64,000 nt of DNA from Pseudomonadales bacterium (GCA_028280345.1 JANQLY010000015.1:1-64000), one strand, 5' to 3'. Positions 54,837 through 63,996 are shown, numbered from the stretch's first letter. Notes: generated from the sequence alone by a model not told the origin. Numbers and translations are program-made.

Positions 54837-55493
54837 ATGACAGACCCGATTCCGCTACAGCAGAAAGAGCCAAAAGCACGTAAAACCTCGAAAAAGCGGG
54901 GTGTAACACGGGAAAGCCTGCTGGATGCAGGCCTGGAACTGTTTTCCGCGAAAGGCTTTGACGGTACCTCGGTCAAGGATATTGAGGCGGCGGTGGGCCT
55001 GACGCCAGGTAGTGGCAGTTTCTATCGCCACTTCAAATCCAAGGAAGAGCTGATGGAGAACGTGGTGCATCGTGAAATTGAGAAGGTGCGTAACTGGCGC
55101 GATCTGAGAAATCAGGCGGTGGGTAATTCTCTCGGTGACCGGCGTGCGGAGCTGATTATGGAGTTTCGTTTAAGCCTGCTTGGTTTAAAAGAGATCAAGT
55201 CCCTGATCAATTTACTTGGACGCGAATACGGCCATGGCCGTTTCCCCGAGTTGATGGATCAACTACGACAACTGTTAGTAGACGAATCGGTAGAGTTCTC
55301 GAGTGAGGATTTTGCCGCAGATATGCAGGCGAATGTGGTGCGTGGCAATGACCCGGAAGCACTATCCTCGATTTTGATTTCTGCAGTTGTGGGCTATCAC
55401 CTGGCCAACACATTCTTTGATGCGGCGCCGGGCAATGTAGACAGTGATCGTTTTGTAGAAAATCTTGTTGATCTTGTTCTTACGGATAAGTAG
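54837..55493 (+). CDS. TetR-family regulator of the desaturase operon
   Basis: 218 residues. The N-terminal DNA-binding domain is preceded by a basic stretch (EPKARKTSKKRG). LLDAGLELFSAKGFDGTSVK, IEAAVGLTPGSGSFYRHFKS and KEELMENVVHREIEKV match the TetR helix-turn-helix. The C-terminal domain (about 80-218) is variable and should hold the ligand pocket. The divergent position against three membrane oxygenases, with a palindromic operator between, makes it their likely repressor. Confidence 0.92.
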   Translation: MTDPIPLQQKEPKARKTSKKRGVTRESLLDAGLELFSAKGFDGTSVKDIEAAVGLTPGSGSFYRHFKSKEELMENVVHREIEKVRNWRDLRNQAVGNSLGDRRAELIMEFRLSLLGLKEIKSLINLLGREYGHGRFPELMDQLRQLLVDESVEFSSEDFAADMQANVVRGNDPEALSSILISAVVGYHLANTFFDAAPGNVDSDRFVENLVDLVLTDK

Positions 55494-55509
55494 ACAGAGA
55501 ATTGACGGT

Positions 55510-56208
55510 TTAACCCTTTAAATAGCTTTGACGCTTTTTTTCGGGAAACTTTTCGATAGCGTAGCGCAACATCGTACGCGGCATTTTTTTGTAGTGTTGC
55601 TTGAGAAAATCTTCTTCAGTGGCAAGATCCCGCTTGCCCACTTCGCGCAACATCCAACCCACAGCCTTGTGAATCAGATCCTCGTTGTCCCTGAGCAGTA
55701 TTCGGGAGATTTTTAGTGTGGGGCTGAATTGCTGTTGGCGTATAAAATGGTAGGTGGCAATAATTGCGATGCGCCTTTCCCACAAATCTTCAGATTTTGC
55801 GAGCTCATATAGCACGGCTTTGTTTTTATCGGCGAGCCAGCCGCCAACAATCTGGTGCGCCGAGCTATCGACAAGATCCCAGTTGTTAATATAGCGCGTG
55901 TGTTGCAGATAAAGTTCGTAGATATTCTGTTGGGTGTCTTCGTCGCCATGCTGAAAATGGTTAACAAGCATAAGCAATGCAAGCAAGCGTTCCTCGTGAT
56001 AAGTAGATTTTAACAAGGCGATAACGGTTCTTAACGGTGTATCGCGTAGCTTTTTAGCCTGTTGTCTTAATACCGGTACGCGAATGCCGAGAAATTTATC
56101 ACCAGCACCGTATTCGCCATCACCAGTTTTAAAAAAACCGGCGGAGTGTTTGGCAATATCGGAATTGCCCAAAGCACGTAGTTGTTGCTGAATAGATTTA
56201 ACACTCAT
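55510..56208 (-). CDS. AlkD-type DNA alkylation repair glycosylase
   Basis: 232 residues from the ATG at 56208; a TTG at 56232 is the other option but lacks a ribosome site. HEAT-like helical repeats are visible throughout. The family motif NNWDLVDSSAHQIVGGWLAD supplies the catalytic Asp and a DNA-stacking Trp; FLGIRVPVLRQQAKKLRD and EDLWERRIAIIATYHFI also match AlkD. It removes bulky or cationic alkylpurines from DNA without base flipping. It converges with the TetR gene (16 bases apart). It seems independent of the lipid genes around it. Confidence 0.92.
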   Translation of the reverse strand: MSVKSIQQQLRALGNSDIAKHSAGFFKTGDGEYGAGDKFLGIRVPVLRQQAKKLRDTPLRTVIALLKSTYHEERLLALLMLVNHFQHGDEDTQQNIYELYLQHTRYINNWDLVDSSAHQIVGGWLADKNKAVLYELAKSEDLWERRIAIIATYHFIRQQQFSPTLKISRILLRDNEDLIHKAVGWMLREVGKRDLATEEDFLKQHYKKMPRTMLRYAIEKFPEKKRQSYLKG

Positions 56209-56334
56209 CGAACTGGATGTGCTCCCTGACAAGGTTGAGGCTTTTGTCCCACAGTTGTTGTTGCAAGTCTTTGTTGTGAGAAGTGGAAGGAGATTTTTCC
56301 TTCTACAGAGAAAAGGGGTTGTTTTGCCATGAAG

Positions 56335-58749
56335 CTAGTCCGTATCCAATCCGATTAATCGGTCGCCAATCACCTGAGCTTTTTCAAGTGACTGCAATTC
56401 AGTATCGCTTAAATTCAGCAGGTTTTTAAGGACTTTGTGATTGTCCTCGCCAACTATCGGAGCCGGCTTGTTGAGCCAGTGATCGACAGAAGCAAAGTGC
56501 ATGGGATTGGAAACAAACAGATGTTTGCCAACGACAGGATGCTCAAGCTCTTCGAAAAATCCCCGTGCGGCAAACTGGGGGTGTGCATAGGTTTTGGTAC
56601 TTTGTGTAACCGGTGCAACCGGAATACCGGTTGCACGGCATTGCTCGAGCACTGTGTCGAGTGCTCTGCTGCTGAAAAATTTCTGTAACTGCTCGTCAAT
56701 GGTATCTGCATGTTGCTGACGACCGGTGAGAGAGCCGTAGTCAGACTGTTGTGCCCAGTCAGGGTTACCGAGCAACTGTTTTAATTGCTGCCACTGTGCG
56801 TCAGTTTCAATAGACAGTGCCAACCACTGTTCCGGTCGCTTGCGATTTTCCGGTGTCGGGTGCTCAGCACAGGCATATAAGCCCTGGGGAGCAGCATCGG
56901 GGCTGCGATTGCCGTTGCGTGCGAGCAAATTGCCATAGGCACTGTATTCAATCGCCTGTTCGGCAGCGGCATTGAGTGCGCCTTCCACCATCGGACATTC
57001 AATCAGGGCGCCCTGACCGGTGACTTCCCGTTCAGCAAGGGCCACAAGGATGGCAAACGCCGAGTTCATCCCCGCCATTGGATCACAGGGGCCGCGCTGA
57101 ATGCGTGGCTGATCATTCACGTGGCCGGTTAGCCACGCCATGCCGGTCATTTGTTCCATGGTCTGGGCAAAACCCACATGATTTTGCCACGGTCCGCTCA
57201 AGCCAAACGCGGGCATGCGTACCATGGAGATGCGTGGATTAATCGCGTGAACCGTTTTCCAGTCAAGACCAAAGCCTTCCATCACACGCGGTGAGTAATT
57301 TTCAACAAACACATCACACTCGGCGATCAGTTTTTTACATAGCTCAAGACCTTGAGGGTCGTTGAGATTCAGTGTTATGCCCTGTTTGTTGATATTGACT
57401 GACAGAAACATACTGCTGAATTCCCACCACTTTTCTTCGTGGGCATACATGCCACCCATCATGCGCGAGCCGTCGGGGCGCTGTATCGCTTCGAGGTGAA
57501 TAACCTCGGCACCGAGATGGGCGAGCATCTGGGTTGCAGAAGGGCCGGCCCACCATGCTGTCGCATCGAGAATACGTACACCTTTTAGTGGCAATGTGCG
57601 TGCCGTGTGGGTTTCAGCGACTGGTGGTGTGCGCGGTTCTATGGATTCATTGTGTTCGCCAAGCGAAGGTGCCGCCTGAAATGGAAACGGTGTTTCATTG
57701 TTAATCAGATAAGGTGGGCGTGGTTGTAAAAAATTGCCACCGGGATTTTTAACAAAGACTTTGCGCTCCTTGAGCTGTTCGTGTTCTACAACCGTTTTGC
57801 CGTTATTAACAGGCGCTACCGGTATGCGCATCAGTGCTGCGAGCTCAATAATCTCTGCCGTGGTGTGTTGCTTTGTCCAGGCGTGAACAATCTCATTCCA
57901 TTCATCCATGCGTTTGGAGCGACCCATAGCCTGGTGCAAATCTTTTTGTTCCTGTAAGTCGGGGCGCCCGATCATCACAAGAAAATCCGAAAACTGTTGA
58001 AACGACATGGTGGCGAAACCCACCCAGCCGTCTTTGGTGGGTTCAATAGAGGGCACCTCTACATTGCGCAGTTTGCCCGGTATCTCTGGACGGCCCCACA
58101 GGCTCGACATCAAATCGGCAAACGCGGTACCGGCAATACTCATCACTTCGGCGAGGGAAAAATCAATCACTTCACCGTAGCCGCTTTGCTGTGCGTAGCG
58201 CGTAGCGGCCAGTGCAGCAACCGCGGCATAGGTGCCACCGATGTACTCGGTAATTTTTCCGCCAGCCATGACTGGTGGTTGTGCACGCAAACCACGCGTG
58301 GATAGGGAGCCGGAGTCGGCTTGCAAGGTAAACTCGGTAGCGGCGTAGTTGGCATAGGGGCCGGTGCGGCCATAAGGTGAAATAGACAGCACAACTAACT
58401 GTGGAAATTGCTTTTCCAGGTTCAACGCCTGGAACTGTTCCAGTTCCTCTGAATTCGGGGCAAAAGCTTCAATAACCAGATCGGCGCTTTTAATCAGTTC
58501 GAGTACATGCTCTTGGTTAATTGCACCAACTACCGAACGTTTACCGGTGTTAAGGTATTTAAAAAACGCGCTGTCCTCTTTGAAGCTGGCGCCACTGGCG
58601 GAGTATTTGCGCAGCGGGTCACCGCTTGAAGGTTCAATCTTGATAACATCTGCCCCGGCATCGGCAAACATTTTGCTTGCATAGCTACCTGCAATACGGT
58701 TGCTAAAATCGATAATGCGAATATCTTTTAGGCCTTGCTGTAGTCCCAT
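56335..58749 (-). CDS. Fused two-domain CaiB/BaiF CoA-transferase
   Basis: 804 residues built from two full class III CoA-transferase domains: 1 to about 375 (IRIIDFSNRIAGSYASKMFAD) and about 385 to 795 (VRILDATAWWAGPSATQMLAH). The catalytic Asp is visible in domain two (RGPCDPMAGMNSA) but in domain one the matching position is GKITEYIGGTYA, with Glu or no acid in place. So domain two is probably the active half and domain one may be structural. It would transfer CoA between acids, such as the activation of a substrate for beta-oxidation. It follows the fused acyl-CoA dehydrogenase (32 bases), on the same strand. Confidence 0.9.
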   Translation of the reverse strand: MGLQQGLKDIRIIDFSNRIAGSYASKMFADAGADVIKIEPSSGDPLRKYSASGASFKEDSAFFKYLNTGKRSVVGAINQEHVLELIKSADLVIEAFAPNSEELEQFQALNLEKQFPQLVVLSISPYGRTGPYANYAATEFTLQADSGSLSTRGLRAQPPVMAGGKITEYIGGTYAAVAALAATRYAQQSGYGEVIDFSLAEVMSIAGTAFADLMSSLWGRPEIPGKLRNVEVPSIEPTKDGWVGFATMSFQQFSDFLVMIGRPDLQEQKDLHQAMGRSKRMDEWNEIVHAWTKQHTTAEIIELAALMRIPVAPVNNGKTVVEHEQLKERKVFVKNPGGNFLQPRPPYLINNETPFPFQAAPSLGEHNESIEPRTPPVAETHTARTLPLKGVRILDATAWWAGPSATQMLAHLGAEVIHLEAIQRPDGSRMMGGMYAHEEKWWEFSSMFLSVNINKQGITLNLNDPQGLELCKKLIAECDVFVENYSPRVMEGFGLDWKTVHAINPRISMVRMPAFGLSGPWQNHVGFAQTMEQMTGMAWLTGHVNDQPRIQRGPCDPMAGMNSAFAILVALAEREVTGQGALIECPMVEGALNAAAEQAIEYSAYGNLLARNGNRSPDAAPQGLYACAEHPTPENRKRPEQWLALSIETDAQWQQLKQLLGNPDWAQQSDYGSLTGRQQHADTIDEQLQKFFSSRALDTVLEQCRATGIPVAPVTQSTKTYAHPQFAARGFFEELEHPVVGKHLFVSNPMHFASVDHWLNKPAPIVGEDNHKVLKNLLNLSDTELQSLEKAQVIGDRLIGLDTD

Positions 58750-58781
58750 GCAATGATGTCCAATTCAAATTCAACGAGTGA

Positions 58782-61088
58782 TTAATCTTTGGGTAAACCC
58801 AAAATGCGCTCGGCAATAATATTCTTCTGGATATTAGGTGTGCCGCCACCAATCACGGTGGTGGGCCAGCCCAGCGAGCCAATCTGCCATTTGCCGCGCC
58901 CAATATTGGCTTCTGTATTTCCTTTGTAGGGACTTGCGCCGCCGAGCAGCTCCATTGCGGTATCGGCCATCTCAACGAGTAAATGACAATTGTGTAATTT
59001 ATTCGGGGATGATTCGCTGTCAGACGCTTCGCCCTTGATTTGTTTGGTCAGGGCGCGCAACCCGTTGAGCCGAGCCGCTTCAATGCGCGCATCAAATGCA
59101 GACAGGCGCAAACGTAGTTCGTCATTCTCCAGTGCGGGCTTGTCGTTGATATGGGATTGATTAGCAAGTTTAATCAAACGCTCCATCGCTTTGTGGTGGC
59201 GGTTTACCTCGGCAATACCGGAGCGCTCGTTTTGCAGTGCGCTGCAGATAATATCCCAGCCGTCACCTTCCTGGCCGATGCGATTTTCAACCGGAACTTC
59301 CACATCGGTAAAAAATACTTCGTTATAAAGATCGGCAAAATGATCGCCGGCAAAACTTTTGATCGGTCGTACTTCGATACCTGGAGTATCCAGGGGGATC
59401 AACAAACAGGTAATGCCTTCGTGTTTTTCACCACTGTTGTCAGTGCGCACGAGACAGTAAATACCGCTGCCAATATGGGCGAGGGAAGTCCAGATCTTCT
59501 GGCCGTTGACCAGGTAGTGGGTGCCCGCCTCATTGAGCTTTGCCTTGCATTGCAGGGAAGCGAGGTCGCTGCCGACACCGGGTTCTGAATAGCCGGTACA
59601 CCAGGCCGTCTTGCTATCGAGAATATCCGGCAGAAAACGTTGCTTTTGTTCATCAGTGCCGTATTGAATCACCGCAGGGCCGACCCAGCCGAGTCCGGTA
59701 AAATCCGTGCCAAGCATCTGCGCTTTTGCATTGAGCATTTCTTCCTTGAGAATAAACTGCTGCATAATCGTACCGCCGCGGCCGCCGCAATCTTCGGGCC
59801 AGGAAAAACCGATATACCGTTGTTTGCGCACCGCCTTCAGCCAATCCTGAAAGTTGTCAGCATTGCGTTCTGCAATCGGTGTGTTGTGCTCACGCAAGAA
59901 TTCACGCACTTCCTCGCGAAATGCCTGCTCTTCTTCAGTCAGGTCCAGTTCAATATGAAAACCACCTATGTCGGATTTAAGCGCAAACGCACGTTCGTAG
60001 TGGGCGGTGCTGTCGCCGAACATCGGGCGTGCCCATTTGGAGCGCAGGTAATACAAATGAATGTCCACTTCTACCATATAACCGGTGGCGCCGTGGATCT
60101 GGATACTGTCCGTGGCAGTGCGGATAAAACTTTCCGTGGCATAAGCTTTCGCGAGAGATGAAATGCGTGAAAGTTCTTCCGGTCGTGAATCGTTGGCATA
60201 GGCGGCGTAGTAGAGCAGGGAACGGAACGATTCCATATCCACATAAATCTCTGCCAGCGGATGTTTGACGCCCTGAAAGTGGCCTATTGGATGACCGAAC
60301 TGGGTACGCTCTTTCGCATAGTCGACGCTTTGTTGTAGTGCTGCGCCAACACAGCCGGAAATTTCTGCGGTAACCGCCAGAGCGCCCTGGCTGATCAGCC
60401 GTTCAAGCGCTACAGGTGCATTCAATGTCAGCACCTGGGATTTATCAACAGAGACATTGTCGAACAAAACATTTCCCATGCGCTTGGTGTCATCAATTAA
60501 CGGGTAGGCTTTGGCTTCGACACCGTTGCTGCCCGCTTCGATAACGGCCAGACCGATGGCATCGGCGGCTTCACCGTGGCGAAAACTCACCACAAAGCGA
60601 TTTGCGCTTTCCGGATCCATCACATTGCATTTTTTGCCGCTTAATACAAAACCATCGTTGGTGGTTTCGGCTTTGAGTGTGGTTGCTTGCGGGTCAATCG
60701 AGAGTACTTCTTCAAACAGTGCAATGGTGGCTTTTTGTGAGCCATCAATTAACGGAGGTAGATAGTGCTGCTTTTGTGCTTCTGAAGCGTTTTCAAGAAT
60801 AGCGGTTAACGCGAGGGTATTGCCGAGAAACGGCGAGGGGAATACTCCGGCACCAAACTCTTCAAGAATCACGACAAGATCGAGCCAGCTTAAACCGGCA
60901 CCGCCATAGGCTTCCGGTACTGTAATACCGAGCCAACCTAGTTCGGCCATTTCCCGCCACAGCGATTCGTCGTAGCCTGCTTCACTTTGCTTGATTTCAC
61001 GCACTTTGCTAATCGGACAGCGCTGTTCGAGAAAGCGCTGTACAGATTCTCGCAGCATGTTCTGTTCGTCGTTAAAACCAAATTCCAC
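58782..61088 (-). CDS. Fused two-domain acyl-CoA dehydrogenase (FadE34-like layout)
   Basis: 768 residues, two acyl-CoA dehydrogenase units in one chain: about 1-375 (GFNDEQNMLRESVQRFLEQR to GATGYMVEVDIHLYYLR) and about 376-768 (LTEEEQAFREEVREFLREHN, CTGYSEPGVGSDLASLQCKA, LYNEVFFTDVEVPVENRIG). Mycobacterial FadE34/ChsE3, which acts on sterol side chains, has this alpha-beta fusion; other sterol enzymes use two separate chains. Flavin-binding stretches of the second unit are well kept. It should oxidise a branched or steroid-linked acyl-CoA. The MarR gene faces it across a shared 41-bp palindrome. Confidence 0.92.
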   Translation of the reverse strand: MEFGFNDEQNMLRESVQRFLEQRCPISKVREIKQSEAGYDESLWREMAELGWLGITVPEAYGGAGLSWLDLVVILEEFGAGVFPSPFLGNTLALTAILENASEAQKQHYLPPLIDGSQKATIALFEEVLSIDPQATTLKAETTNDGFVLSGKKCNVMDPESANRFVVSFRHGEAADAIGLAVIEAGSNGVEAKAYPLIDDTKRMGNVLFDNVSVDKSQVLTLNAPVALERLISQGALAVTAEISGCVGAALQQSVDYAKERTQFGHPIGHFQGVKHPLAEIYVDMESFRSLLYYAAYANDSRPEELSRISSLAKAYATESFIRTATDSIQIHGATGYMVEVDIHLYYLRSKWARPMFGDSTAHYERAFALKSDIGGFHIELDLTEEEQAFREEVREFLREHNTPIAERNADNFQDWLKAVRKQRYIGFSWPEDCGGRGGTIMQQFILKEEMLNAKAQMLGTDFTGLGWVGPAVIQYGTDEQKQRFLPDILDSKTAWCTGYSEPGVGSDLASLQCKAKLNEAGTHYLVNGQKIWTSLAHIGSGIYCLVRTDNSGEKHEGITCLLIPLDTPGIEVRPIKSFAGDHFADLYNEVFFTDVEVPVENRIGQEGDGWDIICSALQNERSGIAEVNRHHKAMERLIKLANQSHINDKPALENDELRLRLSAFDARIEAARLNGLRALTKQIKGEASDSESSPNKLHNCHLLVEMADTAMELLGGASPYKGNTEANIGRGKWQIGSLGWPTTVIGGGTPNIQKNIIAERILGLPKD

Positions 61089-61129
61089 GCCTGGCCTCCG
61101 GTACTGGTTAATCGCTTCGGAAAAGCAAA

Positions 61130-61172
61130 ATAGTAAACCGGGTTGACTAATTTAGTCAACCCGGTTTACTAT
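61130..61172. promoter_or_regulatory. 41-bp perfect palindrome with two mirror-image promoters
   Basis: Bases 61131-61150 and 61152-61171 are exact reverse complements around one T. Plus strand: TTGACT (61143-61148), 18 bases, TACTAT (61167-61172). Minus strand: TTGACT (61154-61159), 18 bases, TACTAT (61130-61135). Each promoter lies almost wholly in the palindrome, and they overlap. It sits 42 bases before the dehydrogenase start and about 85 bases before marR. A dimeric regulator bound here would block or remodel both at once. Confidence 0.85.
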
Positions 61173-61255
61173 CTGGTTTTTGCCGAATTCTCTCTGTCCC
61201 CAGGTGAAAGAACGGGAGAGAAAGATCGGAACAAGGTTTGGGAAACGGAAGGTTA

Positions 61256-61759
61256 ATGGCTACCACGACGGCTATCAGTACACCACAAGAATCCGCACCA
61301 CCGTTGGATGATGCGCGCCGCGCTGCGCGCAAGAAAAGTCTGATGCATCCGCTGCAATATATTGCCACGGATTTTCGTGATCGCATTCGTCAGGGCCTCA
61401 AGGATCGCGGTCACCGCTTACAGCCGGCCTATTCTTCCGTAATTGTGCATTTGCGCCTTGAGGGGTCACGCCTGACAGAGCTTGCCGAGCGTGCGGGTAT
61501 GTCAAAACAGGCGATGGGCAAGATGATTGATGAACTCGAAGAGATTGGTTATGTAAAAAAAACCGCAGATCCACTCGACGGTCGCGCCAAAATGATTTGT
61601 TTTACCAAAAAGGGTCTTGGCCTGCTTGCTGATTCCGGAGAGATTGTCGATAACATCTGGCAAGACTATGCAACCTTGATCGGTGAACAAAACCTGATCA
61701 ATATCCGTGATGAGTTGCTTGAATTGCAGCAGAAGCTTCTAACCCAACGCAGTGAATAA
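61256..61759 (+). CDS. MarR-family regulator
   Basis: 167 residues from the ATG at 61256 with GGAAGG just ahead; an earlier TTG at 61238 lacks a site. The winged helix-turn-helix is TELAERAGMSKQAMGKMIDE then LEEIGYVKKTADPLDGRAK. It likely represses or activates the dehydrogenase and CoA-transferase genes and itself through the 41-bp palindrome. MarR proteins of degradation clusters often sense an aryl- or acyl-CoA. It is followed 27 bases later by the amidohydrolase gene on the same strand, which may share its transcript. Confidence 0.9.
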   Translation: MATTTAISTPQESAPPLDDARRAARKKSLMHPLQYIATDFRDRIRQGLKDRGHRLQPAYSSVIVHLRLEGSRLTELAERAGMSKQAMGKMIDELEEIGYVKKTADPLDGRAKMICFTKKGLGLLADSGEIVDNIWQDYATLIGEQNLINIRDELLELQQKLLTQRSE

Positions 61760-61786
61760 ACCTATTGCTTGAAAAAGGTGAATACC

Positions 61787-62875
61787 ATGCAGCCCGTTAT
61801 TTCCGCCGATTCTCATATTTCCGAAATTGAAGATTGCTTTAAACAGATTGATCCTGCGTTTGAAGATAGACGTCCACGGCAAATTTTTGATGAGAAGCGC
61901 GGTGCGGTGCTGGAAATTTCCGATCTCGGTATCAAGATACCAATGGGCATTATTTGTACCGCCGGGCGCAAACCGGAAGATTTCGGCAAGGCAGTGGATT
62001 GGGATGAGTTACACCCGGCGGGTCATGATCCGAAAGAGCGGTTAAAGGTACAGGATGAAGAGGGTGTGGCTGCCGAGCTGTTGTACCCGAGTCTCGGTAT
62101 GGTGCTGTGTAATCACCCGGATGTCGATTTTAAAAAAGCCTGTTTTGAAGCGTACAACCGCTGGCTGGCGGAGTTTTGTGAAACCGATACAAAGCGTTTG
62201 ATCGGTGTGGCAATGATTTCCATGCGTAGCCCGGAAGAGGCGCTTGCAGAGCTACGCAATGTTCACGCCCAGGGTTTTCGTGCGGTGATGTTGCCCGGTG
62301 ATCCGGAAGTTGAGGATTACGATCATGCCTGCTATGACGACTTCTGGGCTGCGTGCGTCGATCTCAATATGCCGGTGGGTTTTCATATTCTGACCACCAA
62401 AGATGGCATCATGGAACGTGTGCGCGGATCGAAGCTTGTACATCAGATTGTTACCGTGCGCGGTATTCAGAATATTATTTTGATGATGATTCTCGGTGGT
62501 GTGTTTGACCGTCATCCAAAACTCAATGTGGTGTGCGTAGAATCAGATGCTGGTTGGGTGCCACATTTTAAATTTCGTATGGATCACGCTTACGAGCGTC
62601 ATCGTTTTCATTTGCCGACAGAAAAACTGCAAAAAGAACCGAGTTCCTATTTTGATAGCAATATCTATGTAACGTTCCAGGATGACTACAGTGTCAAACA
62701 TGTACAAACCGGTTTGAATATGGAGCGTGTTATGTGGGCAACAGATTTCCCCCACAGTGATGGTACTTATCCCCACTCACGGGATGTCATAGAAAATGTC
62801 ACGGAAGGCATGACAGAGGAAGATAAACTCAAACTGGTTTATGGCAATGCAGCAAAGTTGTATGGATTGAGTTAG
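61787..62875 (+). CDS. Amidohydrolase-family (PF04909) metal enzyme
   Basis: 362 residues from the ATG at 61787; the frame opens with a TTG at 61769 but the A-rich AAAAAGG site fits the ATG. The barrel shows metal-ligand patterns: SADSHISE at the N terminus, GFHILTTKDG in the middle, CVESDAGWVPHFKFRMDHAY, and WATDFPHSDGTYPHS with the conserved Asp near the end. Members decarboxylate or hydrolyse aromatic and cyclic substrates, as aminocarboxymuconate semialdehyde decarboxylase does. Position beside MarR, the fused dehydrogenase and CoA-transferase suggests one catabolic route; the substrate is unknown. Confidence 0.88.
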   Translation: MQPVISADSHISEIEDCFKQIDPAFEDRRPRQIFDEKRGAVLEISDLGIKIPMGIICTAGRKPEDFGKAVDWDELHPAGHDPKERLKVQDEEGVAAELLYPSLGMVLCNHPDVDFKKACFEAYNRWLAEFCETDTKRLIGVAMISMRSPEEALAELRNVHAQGFRAVMLPGDPEVEDYDHACYDDFWAACVDLNMPVGFHILTTKDGIMERVRGSKLVHQIVTVRGIQNIILMMILGGVFDRHPKLNVVCVESDAGWVPHFKFRMDHAYERHRFHLPTEKLQKEPSSYFDSNIYVTFQDDYSVKHVQTGLNMERVMWATDFPHSDGTYPHSRDVIENVTEGMTEEDKLKLVYGNAAKLYGLS

Positions 62876-62878
62876 ATG

Positions 62879-63916
62879 TTACCCTTTCTTTTTCTTTGGA
62901 GGAGTATTTAGGTTTAACTTTTTGCTTTTAGGTTCCAATATATATACTCCGTGCAATGTGTGTTTTACTATGTCTATACAAAGCATGACATCTTCAATAT
63001 CGGGGATATAGCCTCTATGCATTGAGGCATGGCCGGATTCGATTACTTCGGAAAGAGCATTTCTACTTTGCTTTGTTATGAATCCCGCTTCAGCGAAGGC
63101 ATCTAGGTTTTTCTTAAAGCTTCGCTGGTCTTCTATATTTTCAATCATTACATGTTCAATTAGTGCTCTGATACCTAGCACGGATAGAGTTACTAATTTG
63201 TTTTGTAAAGCTCTATCTATTTCTTGGATTATAGCTTTTGAGAAATCAGATAATTCATCAAACCAAGGGGGGTGGGTGGTGGATTCGTTAGTATTGAAAA
63301 ACTTATAGTCTGAGTCGTTAGATTTAAATATCTTTTCTGGTGTTATTTTCGTTGTGACTTTCCTAGGGTTTATATAATGCCAGCGGAAATAATCTAATGC
63401 TATGTCTATGAAAGAAGCTCTAACTAGTACATTTTCACTGACGCTGAAGGTTGATTTTTCTCCAAATGGAAAATCCAATGTTTTGGTGGTAAAAATACCG
63501 TGTAATTCCTTCATATAAAATAGAGCAGTTAGTATTTTCTTGTTGCTATTGGGAAAATCTTTAATTAAGTCTATAGTGTATGCAGTGTCTCCTAGGTTTT
63601 TTCGATAAAAACCTATGCACCAGTTATAGATATTATTCATTAATTCAATTAATTGATCTATTTCAGGAGATTCTATAAGTAAAAGTGCGTTACATGTAAG
63701 TATGTAATTGTCATTATTCTTATCATCGCGAATTAAATAGTCTATAGATTCCAGCCTGTTTAATGCATCAATCAAGTCGGGGTTATCAGCTCTAAATCGT
63801 TGTTTTTCAACTGATGGGGGTGTTCCAGAAAGATTGGAGTATAGCTTTTCTAGGGCTTTCAGCTTTTTAGGGCCAAGAATGTCTTTGGTGGTCGAAATTA
63901 TTTCCTTTTTGTTCAT
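62879..63916 (-). CDS. Hypothetical protein, possible DUF4145
   Basis: 345 residues, mainly helical and soluble, with a Lys-rich end (NTPPKKKKG). The C-terminal third LGIRALIEHVMIENIEDQRS and LSEVIESGHASMHRGYIPD recalls DUF4145, seen in restriction, defence and other mobile contexts, but the match is weak. The gene is clearly AT-rich with codon choice unlike the neighbouring catabolic genes, suggesting recent acquisition. It begins at 63916. The last 84 bases hold no gene. Confidence 0.6.
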   Translation of the reverse strand: MNKKEIISTTKDILGPKKLKALEKLYSNLSGTPPSVEKQRFRADNPDLIDALNRLESIDYLIRDDKNNDNYILTCNALLLIESPEIDQLIELMNNIYNWCIGFYRKNLGDTAYTIDLIKDFPNSNKKILTALFYMKELHGIFTTKTLDFPFGEKSTFSVSENVLVRASFIDIALDYFRWHYINPRKVTTKITPEKIFKSNDSDYKFFNTNESTTHPPWFDELSDFSKAIIQEIDRALQNKLVTLSVLGIRALIEHVMIENIEDQRSFKKNLDAFAEAGFITKQSRNALSEVIESGHASMHRGYIPDIEDVMLCIDIVKHTLHGVYILEPKSKKLNLNTPPKKKKG

Positions 63917-63977
63917 GGGCTTCCTTGTTTCAGAATTGCAATTTAATGTAAATGGTTAGTAAGCTTTACATAACAAC

Positions 63978-63996
63978 TGCAAAATTGAATTTTGCA
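63978..63996. repeat. Perfect hairpin at the right edge
   Basis: TGCAAAAT (63978-63985) and ATTTTGCA (63989-63996) pair around TGA. It lies about 60 bases upstream of the AT-rich gene at 62879-63916, and is cut off by the window end. It might belong to the promoter of that gene or to a mobile element boundary. Confidence 0.4.
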
